From Streptomyces sp. NBC_00237 (GTDB taxonomy: Bacteria > Actinomycetota > Actinomycetes > Streptomycetales > Streptomycetaceae), in contig NZ_JAPEMT010000002.1 of assembly GCF_026342435.1 (NCBI RefSeq), positions 310,001 to 374,000 of the forward strand: 64,000 nt of DNA, in the 5' to 3' direction. Positions 41,111-50,841 of the stretch are shown one piece after another. Each line of letters starts with the position of its first letter. Position 1 is the first letter of the stretch. Below the pieces are notes generated by a model, which was not told the DNA's origin, did not search any database, and saw nothing but the letters and a program-made list of their open reading frames with translations. The position numbers and the translations under genes are program-made.

Positions 41111-43354
41111 CTAGTCCACCTGGATCGTGCATGCGCTCCGCGCGTCCGAGCTCGACCCCACGTACAGATCAACCCTCCCCGCCTCCACCACGAACCGCCC
41201 GTCCACCGCGTTCGTCCAGAACCCCAGATCCTCCGCCCCCAGCACGAAACGCACGACCTTCGCCTCGCCCACCCCCAGAGCCACCCGCTCGAACCCCCGC
41301 AGCCTCCGCACCGGTTGCACCAGCGACGCCACCGGGTCGTGCACGTACAGCTGCACGACTTCGTCCCCCGCCACCTCTCCCACGTTCCGCACGGAGACCT
41401 CCACCTCGAACGTCTCGCCCCGCCTCAGCTCCCCCGCCCCGATCCGCGCCACGCTCGCCTTCGGCGTGCCGATCTCGAAGGTCGTGTAGCTCAGCCCGTA
41501 CCCGAAGGGGAACTGCGGGGTCCGCTCGACGTCCGAGTACCCCGTGACATACGTGTTCCCGGGAGACTTCGGATCGTACGGCCGCCCCGTGTTCTCGTGG
41601 TTGTAGTGCACGGGAACCTGCCCGACGTTCCTCGGGAACGACGCCGGAAGCTTCCCACCCGGATTCACCTTCCCGTACAGGACATCGGCGATCGCATGGC
41701 CGCCCTCGATCCCCGGATGCCACGCCTCCAGTACCGCCGAAGCGGACTCCACCCAGTTCCCGACCGTCAGTGGCCGCCCGTTCAGCAGCACGACCACGAA
41801 CGGGATCCCCGTCGCCGCCACCGCCTCGATCAGCTCCTCCTGATCCCCCGGCAGCCCCAGATCGCTGCGCGACGCCGCCTCCCCACTCAGCTTCGCCCCC
41901 TCCCCCACCACCACGACAACCACATCGGCCGCCTTGGTCGCCCCCACCCCGTACGTGACGCGCGCACCCCGCCCAGCACCATCACGCATCCCGTGCAGCA
42001 CCGTCACCGGCGGGAACTTCTCCCCGCCCGGCCCGGCCCAAGTCCCCTGCATATCGCGGGAGTCGGCGAACGGCCCGACCACCGCGACCGCCTTCCCGGG
42101 ACCGATGGGGAGCACCTCGCCCTCGTTCTTCAGTAGCACCATGGACCGCGCCGCGACCTCCCGGGCGGCCTTGCGCGTCTGGGGCGTCGGCCCGGGAACG
42201 GCCTCCGCCTCCTCCACGTACGGCTGCGCGAACAGCCCGAGCGCGTACTTGAGCCGCAGAACACGCGCCACGGCGTCGTCGAGCCGGTCCTCCTTGATCC
42301 GCCCGGAGGCGAGCAACTCCGCACCGTGGTCCGCGAGATGCGTCGAGACCATCTCCATGTCGACGCCCGCGGTGAGCGCGATCCGGCCCGCGTCCGCGCC
42401 GTCGGCGGCGAACCCGTGCGGCAGAAGCTCCCCCACGCCGTTCCAGTCGCTCACCACCACCCCGTCGAACTCCCAGTCCTCCTTGAGGATTTCGGTGAGG
42501 GTGTGCGAGTTGGCGTGCGCGGGGATGCCGCTGAGAGTGTTGAAGGACGCCATGACGGTGGCGCAGCCCGCGTCGAGGGCGGCCTTGAAGGGCGGGAGGT
42601 AGAGGTTGCGCAGCCGGGACTCCGACACGTCGACGGTGTTGTAGTCACGCCCGCCCTCGGCACCCCCGTACGCCACGAAGTGCTTGGCGCAGGCGGCCAC
42701 GCGGTCCTTCGCAGCCAGATCGCCACCCTGATACCCCCGCGTCTTGGCCGCCGCGAACGCCGACGTCAGGCAGGGGTCCTCGCCGCAGCTCTCGGCGATG
42801 CGGCCCCAGCGGGGCTCGTGGGTGACGTCCATCATCGGGGAGAACGTCCAGTGGATGCCGTTGGAGCGGGCCTCCTTCGCCGACACCTCGCCGTCGACGC
42901 GCGCGACCTCAGGGTCGAAGCTGGCGGCCTGGGCGAGCGGGATCGGGAAGGTGGTCCAGAAGCCGTGGATGACGTCGAGACCGAAGACCAGCGGGATGCC
43001 GAGCCGGGACTCCTCGACAGCGATCCTCTGTAGTGCGTTGCTGTGCCGCGCACCGAAGATGTTGAGTACGGACCCCAACTCGCCTTTCCTGGCGGCCTGT
43101 TCGGCAGAAGCCGTCTGGCTTCCGCCCGGCCCCGTGGCTCCGGTCCAGGCGAGCTGCTGAAGCTGCCCCAGCTTCTCCGCGACGGTCATCCTCCCGACCA
43201 GCGCCCGGATCTCCGCCTCGGGCCCGCCCGCCGCTCCGTCAGCGGTCTCGGCCGCAGCCGGGTCCGCCGCCGGGTCCGCAGCCGCCGTGGCCGCCGCCCC
43301 GCTGCCGGTCATCGCCGCGAGGAAGGTCCGACGCCCCACGCCACCGTCACCCAT
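41111..43354 (-). CDS. secreted GH3 family beta-glucosidase/xylosidase
   Basis: A 747-residue glycoside hydrolase family 3 enzyme. A Tat-like leader (GRRTFLAAMTGSGAAATAAA) gives export. The TIM-barrel half holds the catalytic nucleophile Asp in FDGVVVSDWNGVGE and the substrate block VAACAKHFVAYGG. The alpha/beta sandwich half includes VVVVVGEGAKLSGEAASRSD. A C-terminal fibronectin III-like domain follows, with VGEVAGDEVVQLYVHDP. ATG 43354 has AGGTGAAG before it. Likely a sugar beta-glycosidase in cell-wall or plant-polymer use; the exact sugar is not readable. Confidence 0.92.
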   Translation of the reverse strand: MGDGGVGRRTFLAAMTGSGAAATAAADPAADPAAAETADGAAGGPEAEIRALVGRMTVAEKLGQLQQLAWTGATGPGGSQTASAEQAARKGELGSVLNIFGARHSNALQRIAVEESRLGIPLVFGLDVIHGFWTTFPIPLAQAASFDPEVARVDGEVSAKEARSNGIHWTFSPMMDVTHEPRWGRIAESCGEDPCLTSAFAAAKTRGYQGGDLAAKDRVAACAKHFVAYGGAEGGRDYNTVDVSESRLRNLYLPPFKAALDAGCATVMASFNTLSGIPAHANSHTLTEILKEDWEFDGVVVSDWNGVGELLPHGFAADGADAGRIALTAGVDMEMVSTHLADHGAELLASGRIKEDRLDDAVARVLRLKYALGLFAQPYVEEAEAVPGPTPQTRKAAREVAARSMVLLKNEGEVLPIGPGKAVAVVGPFADSRDMQGTWAGPGGEKFPPVTVLHGMRDGAGRGARVTYGVGATKAADVVVVVVGEGAKLSGEAASRSDLGLPGDQEELIEAVAATGIPFVVVLLNGRPLTVGNWVESASAVLEAWHPGIEGGHAIADVLYGKVNPGGKLPASFPRNVGQVPVHYNHENTGRPYDPKSPGNTYVTGYSDVERTPQFPFGYGLSYTTFEIGTPKASVARIGAGELRRGETFEVEVSVRNVGEVAGDEVVQLYVHDPVASLVQPVRRLRGFERVALGVGEAKVVRFVLGAEDLGFWTNAVDGRFVVEAGRVDLYVGSSSDARSACTIQVD

Positions 43355-43442
43355 GTCTTCACCTTTTGAATGAGTCGAGCCCGCTGCCTGCCACGGAAGC
43401 TCCAGGTAATCACAACGGAAGCCCCGGGCCAGCGCACCCGGC

Positions 43443-44135
43443 TCACACGGCGGCGAGCAACGCATCCAGCGGGCGCGGTACGCGGTCCAGGTCGAGGGCG
43501 TCGACCATGGCCCGCGCGTAGCTCTCCTTGCGCCCGGCGGTGGTGCCCATGAACCTGCGCAGTTGTTGCAGGGTGGTGCGCGGCCGCTGAGCGGGCTGGT
43601 TGCGGAAGGTGCGCAGCGACCTCAAGTCCCCTTGTGCGGCGGCGACTTCCTCGACACCCTGGCAGCCGAGGGCGCGGATGAGTTCGTCTTCCAGGTCGGC
43701 GTCGCAGACGTAGAAGCCGAGGCGCTCCAGTTCCTCGTACGAACCCGGGCTGCCGAGGCCCGCACGCTCCAGGGCGCGCCGGAAGAAGCCGGTCTCGGCC
43801 GCGTCGCACAGCCCGCAGAGCCTGAGGCCCAGCCCCTGCGGACCGAGCAGGACGAGGAAGCGGCCGATGCTGGTGGCCCCGCCGAGCGGCACGACGCACA
43901 CACCCTCCGCGTCGAGGTCCCGGCCCCGTCGGACGGCGAGCGCCTCCAGGGCTGCGCGGTCGCTGATGCCTTCGACGAGGACGACGGTGCGCGGACCGTG
44001 CGTACGGGCGAGTTCCCTGGCGATGTCGGCGGCGGCGTCCGCGCCGGGCCCACCGGCCGCCCAGGCGACGGTCGCCGCCCGGAACCGGCCCGACTCGTGC
44101 GCGTAATGCCTGTCGTCCACCTGGTTCTCGTCCAC
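43443..44135 (-). CDS. TOPRIM-domain protein (OLD-type endonuclease-like)
   Basis: A 230-residue protein with a TOPRIM fold: [19 protein letters not shown] supplies the conserved Glu, [19 protein letters not shown] the first Asp, and [18 protein letters not shown] the DxD. This matches stand-alone TOPRIM proteins related to the nuclease half of OLD-family ATP-dependent endonucleases. There is no ATPase domain and no neighbouring one, so an independent nuclease role is uncertain. The start is GTG 44135. Between it and the MFS gene lies a 420-bp non-coding stretch. Confidence 0.72.
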   Translation of the reverse strand: MDENQVDDRHYAHESGRFRAATVAWAAGGPGADAAADIARELARTHGPRTVVLVEGISDRAALEALAVRRGRDLDAEGVCVVPLGGATSIGRFLVLLGPQGLGLRLCGLCDAAETGFFRRALERAGLGSPGSYEELERLGFYVCDADLEDELIRALGCQGVEEVAAAQGDLRSLRTFRNQPAQRPRTTLQQLRRFMGTTAGRKESYARAMVDALDLDRVPRPLDALLAAV

Positions 44136-44244
44136 CGGCTCAGTGTCGCAGGCACGTCAACGGCGTTACGGAGCCGCACGATCCTGCGGAAGGGCGCCTC
44201 CTCATCCCTGCGGCCCGTCGCGGTGTGCGCGCTGGTGCTGCTCC

Positions 44245-44272
44245 TGCTGCCGTCGTACTGCTGCCGTCGTAC
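44245..44272 (+). repeat. 14-bp tandem duplication in a hydrophobic open frame
   Basis: TGCTGCCGTCGTAC occurs twice (44245-44258, 44259-44272). With one copy removed, the frame reads [18 protein letters not shown], that is, a hydrophobic span joined to [17 protein letters not shown]. As it stands, the duplication shifts the frame. It may be a small ORF broken by slippage in 44136-44554, where no other gene is seen. Confidence 0.6.
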
Positions 44273-44554
44273 GCCGACGAGGACGACCGCTGGACCGCCG
44301 CCCTCCGGTACGCCCTGCCCCTGAACGCCTGGCAGCACCTGGGACTCGCCCCCGCGGAGCACCGCACGCCCCGCCCCCGGAGGGGCCCGTCCCCTCCGGC
44401 CGCCGGAACCGGGCCGCGTACCGCCGCAGGACTCGGGTACGTACCGCTGCACGCGTCGGGGCCGTACCACCGCACATACCAGCCCCTCCCCCGGCCTCAC
44501 CTGACCGGTCCGCCCCCGCGTGCACGGACGGCCCACCGGTGTGAACGTGCGAGG

Positions 44555-46687
44555 GTGACACCTGCCAGCGAGAACGCCAGCGCATCCGCACCCGCGGCGC
44601 AGTCCGCCGTGCAGTCCGCCGTGCAGCCGTCCGAGCCCGTGCCGCCCGTCCTCGACGGGCGCAGACGGAACATCGTCTTCGGCACGATCATGCTCGGCGT
44701 GCTGCTCGCGGCCCTCGACCAGACGATCGTCGGCACGGCCCTGCCGACGATCGTCTCGGACCTCGGCGGCGCGGCCCACATGTCGTGGGTGGTCACGGCG
44801 TACCTGCTCGCGGAGACGGTCGCGACCGTCCTGGTCGGCAAGTTCGGCGATCTCTTCGGCCGGAAGGTCGTCTTCCAGATCTCGGCGATCGTCTTCATCA
44901 CGGGCTCGTTCCTGTGCGGCCTGGCGACCGACATGACCCTGCTCATCGCGTGGCGCGCGGTGCAGGGCATCGGTGCGGGCGGCCTGATGGTGACGGCGAT
45001 GGCGCTGATCGCGGACGTGATCCCGCTGCGGGAGCGCGGCAAGTACCAGGGTGCGATCGGCGCGGTCTTCGGCGTCTCGACGGTCGTCGGCCCACTCCTC
45101 GGCGGCCTCTTCACGGACCACATGTCCTGGCGCTGGGCCTTCTACGTGAACGTTCCGATCGCCATCCTGGTGGTGATCGCGGCAGCCCGTACGATCCCCT
45201 CCGTCAGATCGGCGAGCAAGCCCCGCATCGACTACCTGGGCATCGCTCTCGTCGCGATCGGCTCCAGCGCACTCGTCCTGGCGACGAGCTGGGGCGGCAA
45301 CGAGTACGCGTGGGGCTCGGCCGCCATCATCGGCCTGTTCGTCGGCGGCATCGTCGCACTCGCCCTCTTCTGCGTCGTGGAAACGCGAGCCGCAGAACCC
45401 ATGCTCCCGATGCGCCTCTTCTCGAACCCCGTCTTCACCGTCTGCTCGATCCTCAGCTTCATCGTCGGCTTCGCGATGCTCGGCGCGATGACGTTCCTCC
45501 CCACCTACCTCCAGTACGTGGACGGAGACTCGGCCACCGTCTCGGGCGTCCGTACGCTCCCCATGGTGATCGGCCTGCTCATCGCGTCGATCTTCAGCGG
45601 CAACGTGGTCAGCAAGACAGGCACGTACCGGATCTTCCCGATCATCGGCTCGGCGGTGATGGGCCTGGGCCTCTACCTGCTCTCCCTCATGGGCCCGGCC
45701 ACCAGCACCTGGCTCGAATCCCTCTACATGTTCGTACTGGGCGTCGGCATCGGCCTCTGCATGCAGGTCCTCACCATCGCGGTCCAGAACACCGTCGACT
45801 ACGCGGACCTGGGCACCGCCACCTCCGGCGTCACCTTCTTCCGTACGCTCGGCAGCTCGTTCGGCGCGGCGGTCTTCGGCACGATCTACGCGAACTCGCT
45901 CAAGCCGAACCTCACGGAGGGCGTCACGGCGGCGGTCCGCCTCGCCCCCGCCGGAACCGACCCGAACTCCATCGCGCAGGCCGCCCAGAACCCACAGACC
46001 CTGCACACACTCCCGGCGGCGCAGGTCGCGCCGATCGCGGAGGCGTACGCGGAGTCCCTGAGCACGGTGTTCCTGTGGACCGTCCCGGTAGCGATCCTCG
46101 GCTTCCTCATCTCTCTCTTCCTCAAACAAGTAGAGCTTCGGGACACCTCCCGGGCAGCCTCCACCGACCTGGGCGAGGGCTTCGCCCAGCCGTCCCCGAG
46201 CGGCGCGGGCGGCTCCTCCCAGGCCCTGGAACTGGCGGTCGCGCGCATCGTCCACACGAAGGGCGCGCTGACGGCCCGCCAGGTCGTCGCCGACTCCAAC
46301 ACACGACTGGACATCGCGGGCGCGTGGGCGGTGATGCAGGTCGACCTCTTCACCCGCATGGTCGGCCACGCCACACTCGGCCTCATCTCCGGCCGCCGCA
46401 ACGTCCCCCCGGAGGTCCTGCTCCCGGTCTTCGACCGCATGGTCGACGAGGGCTACCTGACGCGCGACGGCAACTTCCTCTCCCACACCCCGGCAGGCGA
46501 ACGCGAGGCGCAGGTCATCGCCGGGGCATGGTCGGACTGGCTCGCCGACCAACTGGAAAAGGACGCGGGCCGCCCCCGCAGCGCGGAACTCAAGGCCGCC
46601 TCCGACCGCATCGCCAAACGCCTCCTCGCCGAAGACCTCGCCCAGACCCTCCCGGCCCCGGAACGGGAGACCGCGTCGCCCAGGTAG
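44555..46687 (+). CDS. DHA2-type MFS drug exporter with C-terminal winged-helix-like domain
   Basis: A 710-residue transporter. Residues about 30-530 form a 14-span major facilitator of the DHA2 (EmrB/QacA) type: motif D1 [20 protein letters not shown], motif [15 protein letters not shown], motif [18 protein letters not shown]. Residues about 560-710 are a soluble domain with a winged-helix look: [20 protein letters not shown] then [21 protein letters not shown]. Such a tail is not part of standard DHA2 transporters. GTG 44555 is the start. The frame stays open upstream but is not family-like there. Likely proton-driven drug efflux. Confidence 0.85.
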   Translation: MTPASENASASAPAAQSAVQSAVQPSEPVPPVLDGRRRNIVFGTIMLGVLLAALDQTIVGTALPTIVSDLGGAAHMSWVVTAYLLAETVATVLVGKFGDLFGRKVVFQISAIVFITGSFLCGLATDMTLLIAWRAVQGIGAGGLMVTAMALIADVIPLRERGKYQGAIGAVFGVSTVVGPLLGGLFTDHMSWRWAFYVNVPIAILVVIAAARTIPSVRSASKPRIDYLGIALVAIGSSALVLATSWGGNEYAWGSAAIIGLFVGGIVALALFCVVETRAAEPMLPMRLFSNPVFTVCSILSFIVGFAMLGAMTFLPTYLQYVDGDSATVSGVRTLPMVIGLLIASIFSGNVVSKTGTYRIFPIIGSAVMGLGLYLLSLMGPATSTWLESLYMFVLGVGIGLCMQVLTIAVQNTVDYADLGTATSGVTFFRTLGSSFGAAVFGTIYANSLKPNLTEGVTAAVRLAPAGTDPNSIAQAAQNPQTLHTLPAAQVAPIAEAYAESLSTVFLWTVPVAILGFLISLFLKQVELRDTSRAASTDLGEGFAQPSPSGAGGSSQALELAVARIVHTKGALTARQVVADSNTRLDIAGAWAVMQVDLFTRMVGHATLGLISGRRNVPPEVLLPVFDRMVDEGYLTRDGNFLSHTPAGEREAQVIAGAWSDWLADQLEKDAGRPRSAELKAASDRIAKRLLAEDLAQTLPAPERETASPR

Positions 46688-46694
46688 ATCCCAT

Positions 46695-46866
46695 CAGGGG
46701 CGCGGGGCTGTTCCGACGTGCGGCTCCGCCGCGCGGGCGCGACCACGACAGGACCGCCCCGCCAGGGGCGCGGGGAACTGCGCACCCAGCCACGACGCAC
46801 CCGCACGTCAAACCAGCCGCGCGGCGAGCGCTTTAGGGAAAGGGCGGAGAGGGGAGATCCCCCGCC
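46695..46866. repeat. dispersed GC-rich intergenic repeat, copy 2
   Basis: Same landmarks in the same order as at 40573-40760 (AGGGGCGCGGGGCTGT, CCGCGCGGGCGC, GGGAACTGCGC, CAGCCACGAC, AGCCGCGCGGCGAGCGCT). It begins 8 bp after the MFS stop codon. The remainder of 46688-46999 shows no gene. Confidence 0.75.
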
Positions 46867-46999
46867 GAAGGCGGCCTGAACCCCAGCCACCACCAACGCC
46901 GAGCCAGCCTCAAGCGACGACGGCCGCACCTCGGGAAGGCCCGGCGAGGGAAGCCCAGCCCCGTGCAGCGGCCTACCCCACCCCCGCCGGAAGCTCCCT

Positions 47000-47437
47000 T
47001 CACGCCGCCACCCTCACCCCCCTCGGCAACGTCAAGTAGTACCGCTCCAACGACTCCTCACCCCCACCCTCGTCCTCGTACCGATTGCTCACCTTCCCCA
47101 GGGGACTCCGCACCATCCCGTCCGCCATCCGCACCCCGACCCACTGCCGGAAGTACCCCCGCTGCCCGGCATCCAGATCAACCCACTCCGCCCCGGCATT
47201 CCGCACGAGCACCTCCCCCACGTACGCCCCGAGCCCAAACAGATTCCGGGCGATAGCCCCCTCCTCGGCCTCACCACTCCTCAAGTCATCAACCAGAAAG
47301 TCCACGACCCGCAAACTCTTCACAGAGAAATCCAACGGCAACCGCTGCCCCACGGTCACCCGTTCCACAAATCCCTGGGCAATGTGCCGCATGTCCTCGG
47401 CTCTCGGAACCCGCTTCTGCTGTCCGTCACCGGCCAC
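47000..47437 (-). CDS. conserved hypothetical protein, about 145 residues
   Basis: A soluble protein with a well-ordered alpha/beta look: AQGFVERVTVGQRLPLDFSV, GAIARNLFGLGAYVGEVLVR, AEWVDLDAGQRGYF, then MVRSPLGKVSNRYEDEGG. It has no membrane span or signal. The GTG at 47437 is preferred over GTG 47446 because the GAGGGAGGGG ribosome site would touch the latter. I do not recognise the family. It lies downstream of the sigma factor gene, with 331 bp in between that is C-rich on the plus strand, has a few A/T-richer patches and shows no gene. Confidence 0.65.
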   Translation of the reverse strand: MAGDGQQKRVPRAEDMRHIAQGFVERVTVGQRLPLDFSVKSLRVVDFLVDDLRSGEAEEGAIARNLFGLGAYVGEVLVRNAGAEWVDLDAGQRGYFRQWVGVRMADGMVRSPLGKVSNRYEDEGGGEESLERYYLTLPRGVRVAA

Positions 47438-47768
47438 GGCTCCCACCCCTCCCTCTCAAATCGCCAAGGGGAGCGCACTGGACCCTCCCCACCTACTCAC
47501 CCAAGCGGAATCACCCCCCACAACCGTCACATGATCTCCCCGTGGCCCTTCTCACGCCCCCAATCACCGCACCCCGTACAACCCTTCACCACACTCATTC
47601 GTCTACGCCGACAAATACCCACCGCTTTCAACGAGTTGACGGCGAAAACGCTCTTGATCAACCAATCCCATTGAACGCGCCGAATTCCCCGCATGCCCTT
47701 TATCTCCCTCCTACATACAAAATGACCCCCGGCACAAGCCGAAGGCCAACCTCACTCCCCCACCCACC

Positions 47769-48383
47769 TCACCCAGCCCCACGCCCACTCCCACACCCCA
47801 CCTGCTCGGCCAACCCCCGCAGCCCCCGCGCCGCCGCCATCCGCACGGCCCCCGGCTGCTTCCCCAGCACTCGCCCCGCCTCAGGACTCCCCAACCCCAC
47901 CAGCACCCGCAACAACACAGCCTCCCCCTGATCCGGTGGAAGCGCTCCCACCATTCGCATGACACACGCGGTCGCCAACGCGTCCATCACCACCTCGGCC
48001 GCATCCCTCACGACAGGCCCGCCCCCACACCCGTACGACTCCCACTCCACCGGAACGGCCACCTGCCTCGGCCGACTCCGCACCCACCGCAGATAATCCA
48101 CGGCCCGATTCCGGGCCACAGCCCGCACCCACCCCCGAAACGCATCCCCATCCCCCCTGAACTCCCTCACATCCCGGCTCACTTGCAGCCAAGCCTCGGC
48201 AGCGACGTCCTCCGCCTCCTCCCCCACCAACGTCCGCACGTACCGCAACACTCCCGGCTGCACGATCCGATACGCGACGGCGAAACACACCTCGTCCCCC
48301 CGCCGAGCCCCTTCAACGGCCCGCGTCAGCTCCCCACCCTCCACTTCCGCACCCACACCCAGGACTCTCCCACTGCCGGACAC
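47769..48383 (-). CDS. ECF-type RNA polymerase sigma factor
   Basis: A 204-residue sigma-70 family factor of the extracytoplasmic-function type. Region 2 is seen in YVRTLVGEEAEDVAAEAWLQ and FRGWVRAVARNRAVDYLRWV; region 4 in ALPPDQGEAVLLRVLVGLGS then GRVLGKQPGAVRMAAARGLRGL. GTG 48383 is chosen because AGAGGAA precedes it; ATG 48416 would add 11 residues with no ribosome site. No anti-sigma gene sits next to it. Confidence 0.85.
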   Translation of the reverse strand: MSGSGRVLGVGAEVEGGELTRAVEGARRGDEVCFAVAYRIVQPGVLRYVRTLVGEEAEDVAAEAWLQVSRDVREFRGDGDAFRGWVRAVARNRAVDYLRWVRSRPRQVAVPVEWESYGCGGGPVVRDAAEVVMDALATACVMRMVGALPPDQGEAVLLRVLVGLGSPEAGRVLGKQPGAVRMAAARGLRGLAEQVGCGSGRGAG

Positions 48384-48666
48384 ACGTTCCTCTTCACCTC
48401 GGCTGACACGGCGCATCCGTGCCCCTGTACGCAGCGGAGACCAGCCCTCACAGCAAACTCACAGCCCCCACGGCGGCCAAACCATTACCACAGCCACCTC
48501 CCCCACCGCCTCCGCCGACCGATTCCCGGCAAACCAAGAGAACCACCCACACCCACCCAGACCCACCCAGACCCGCCCCCGACGTCTACCGCAGGAGATC
48601 CCCCGCGCACGCAAGAATGCTCCGACCCGAACCCGGGCCGGAGCATCTCGTCGCCGTACGAAACGG

Positions 48667-48885
48667 TCAGTCGGTGGCGCCCAGTCCAGCGCCGTCCCTC
48701 ACCCCGGCCACGAAGAGCGACCAGGACGCAGCCCCGAAGACGAGCGCGGGCCGCTCGGGGTCCTTGCTGTCACGCACGGGGACGACACCGGGAAACCGAT
48801 CGGCGACCTCGACGCACTCGCCACCATCGGTGTTGCTGTACGAACTCTTGCGCCAGACAGCGGTGCTCAAGTCGAGGGATCGCAC
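48667..48885 (-). CDS. DUF397 domain protein
   Basis: A 72-residue DUF397 protein: VWRKSSYSNTDGGECVEVAD, PVRDSKDPERPALVFGAASW. DUF397 genes nearly always follow a DUF5753 helix-turn-helix gene in Streptomyces, as here, with a 19-bp overlap, so the two are translated together. These pairs resemble toxin-antitoxin modules and developmental regulators (Scr1/BldB-linked systems), but function here is unproven. Confidence 0.9.
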   Translation of the reverse strand: MRSLDLSTAVWRKSSYSNTDGGECVEVADRFPGVVPVRDSKDPERPALVFGAASWSLFVAGVRDGAGLGATD

Positions 48886-49709
48886 GGTAGGTCCTCCAAC
48901 ATGTCCGTGATGAACTTCCGCGACTCCGCCGGACTCAGGGCCAGGTCGCGCACCACATCATAGGCACGCTGCATGCGCTCAACTTGCCCTGATTCCTGGA
49001 CCAGTTCACCCCGGAAGTTGTTCTCGGTGTACGCGAACGGCTGCCCGTCCGCCATCCGCAGAAACATCACGGACGTACTCATCAAATGATGCAGCCCAGC
49101 CTCCAACGGCAGTACATGCAACGTGACGTTGGGCCGGTCGGCCGCCTCAACCAGGTGCTCCAACTGCTCCCGCCACGCCCGCGCATCACGCAGCGGAGTC
49201 CGCAGGACGGTCTCCGACAGGATGGTACGGAAGTGAGGGGCCTGGTCACCCTCCAGCAGCTGAGCCCGCCCGACCCGAGCCGCCACCTGCTGGTTGAGCT
49301 CGTCGCCCCGCAGACCGCCCGCCGCGAGGGCCTCCCGCGCGTACGCCTCCGTCTGCAACAACCCCGGCGGCGCACTCACCGCGTAGTGCCACAGGCTGAC
49401 CGCCTCCGCCTCCAACGTCATGTACTGCCGGTACTGCTCCCGGAACTGGGTCGTGTCCCCCACCGCCAGCTCCCACAGCGCGAGCAACATCCCCGGCGTC
49501 CCGTAATGCTGGTCCAGCGCCTGTACGACCTCGGGCCCGCCCAGCGTCTCCCCACTCTCCATCTTCCCGAACAACGACCAGTCCCAGCCCAGCACTTCAC
49601 CCACCTTGCGCAGACTGTCGCCCCGCTCAGCTCTCAACCGCCGCAACTCCTCCGCGAACCGCACCCGCGGCTCCTGACTCCGACCGGTGATCACCCGTCT
49701 CGTCGGCAT
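48867..49709 (-). CDS. XRE-type regulator with DUF5753 domain
   Basis: A 280-residue regulator. Residues about 15-70 are a Cro/C1-type helix-turn-helix (FAEELRRLRAERGDSLRKVG, then KMESGETLGGPEVVQALDQH). The remainder is a DUF5753 domain (YAVSAPPGLLQTEAYAREAL, AGLHHLMSTSVMFLRM, FAYTENNFRGELVQ). ATG 49709 is preferred to ATG 49724 because the GGAGG just before it overlaps the earlier ATG. It overlaps the DUF397 gene and is divergent from the HATPase gene. Confidence 0.9.
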   Translation of the reverse strand: MPTRRVITGRSQEPRVRFAEELRRLRAERGDSLRKVGEVLGWDWSLFGKMESGETLGGPEVVQALDQHYGTPGMLLALWELAVGDTTQFREQYRQYMTLEAEAVSLWHYAVSAPPGLLQTEAYAREALAAGGLRGDELNQQVAARVGRAQLLEGDQAPHFRTILSETVLRTPLRDARAWREQLEHLVEAADRPNVTLHVLPLEAGLHHLMSTSVMFLRMADGQPFAYTENNFRGELVQESGQVERMQRAYDVVRDLALSPAESRKFITDMLEDLPCDPST

Positions 49710-49889
49710 CGTGTCGACCTCCATGGCTCTGTGGAAGGTGTGGAGCTAGTTCCAGGGGAAGGGAAGTTCACGCCAAAACGGGCATTCCAGCGTCGACCGG
49801 GGGTCACTCTCGTAGTGCCCAGCAGATACGCAGAGTAGTCCAACTCCCTTGTCCACCACAGGCGTTGGCCGTACGGAGCGGAGCAGAAC

Positions 49890-50348
49890 ATGGCAGCGAA
49901 CCACCACCCCTCGGCACCAAATCCCGACGACCCCACGGTGGTCCTGCGCTGGAACTACGACCCCCGCTCAGTCGCCCTGGCCCGCGCCGAACTCCGCAAG
50001 ACCCTGGCCGACTGGGGCCTGACACCCCTGGAGGACCCGGCCACCCTGATCCTCTCCGAACTCCTCACGAACGCGCAGCGCCACGGCCGCGTCCCCGGCC
50101 GCGAAATCGAAACCCGGTTCTCCCTCTTGCCCGCCCCCGGCCCCACCGGAATCCGCCTGGAAGTCCACGACGCATCCCCGCACGACCCACACGTACGCAC
50201 GCCATCCCCGGACGACTGCGAGGGCCGCGGCCTCTTCCTCGTCAACCTCCTCGCCACCCACTGGGGAATCACCCCCCGCAACGGCCCCGGCAAACTCCTC
50301 TGGGCTGAATGCATCCACCCATTGCCCCCATCGACCCCCGCCAGTTGA
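49890..50348 (+). CDS. HATPase_c ATP-binding protein (anti-sigma/regulatory kinase-like)
   Basis: A 152-residue GHKL-type ATPase of the small anti-sigma-factor/serine kinase-like group abundant in Streptomyces. The N box is LILSELLTNAQRHGR and the G1 box is DCEGRGLFLVNLLATHWG; the N-terminal DPRSVALARAELRKTLADWG is the usual family opening. GGAGC precedes the start. It diverges from the DUF5753 regulator. A short piece of very similar DNA recurs at 51221-51249. Partner proteins are not in the window. Confidence 0.85.
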   Translation: MAANHHPSAPNPDDPTVVLRWNYDPRSVALARAELRKTLADWGLTPLEDPATLILSELLTNAQRHGRVPGREIETRFSLLPAPGPTGIRLEVHDASPHDPHVRTPSPDDCEGRGLFLVNLLATHWGITPRNGPGKLLWAECIHPLPPSTPAS

Positions 50349-50393
50349 CCGCAGCAGCGCCTCCGCAACGGCCCCGGTCACGGAAAGGCACCA

Positions 50394-50677
50394 TCACCCG
50401 GTCCTCACGAGTACGTCGAATTCCCATGACGGCACCTGCATCCAGACGACCAACACCAAGGCAAAGAACGCCCCACACAACACCCAAACCGCCTTCCACC
50501 GCCTACCCAAAGCTGCCGACGTCACCAAAAGGATCACGGACGAAACCAGACAGAAACGCGCTCCCGCCACAGTATGTGGATCGTTCGTAGGCCCTACTTC
50601 AATGCCCACAACGAAGGTTCCGAGGACAGCATGCATACCGCGCTGAGAAACAGCCCAATGACAATGGCCACACGCAA
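50394..50677 (-). pseudogene. frameshifted small membrane protein (probable)
   Basis: One frame from TTG 50677 reads RVAIVIGLFLSAVCMLSSEP then SLWALK and a stop. The neighbouring frame then continues EVGPTNDPHTVAGARFCLVS then SVILLVTSAALGRRWKAVWV and CGAFFALVLVVW. Joined near 50600, they give a typical small membrane protein with an N-terminal span, a loop and two C-terminal spans. A single indel around the GAAGTAGGGCC stretch would link them. The rest of 50349-50841 shows nothing clear. Confidence 0.45.
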
Positions 50678-50841
50678 GAGCACCCCAACTGGTCTGTCGC
50701 ACTGGTTGATCCACGACGAACTTCGGTGTCTGACTACTCCGTTACAGCCGAAGGTCTGTCCATTCGCCGTCGGGCAGCACCCTCGCGTCTTCATGCCTGC
50801 ACCTCAGCACCCCGGCCTACGGCAGGGATGGGACCCTCACG

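Noticed and set aside
43622..46552. 976-residue open frame on the minus strand across the MFS gene
   Set aside because: Asp/Arg/His-rich antisense of the transporter; the plus-strand MFS motifs are unmistakable.
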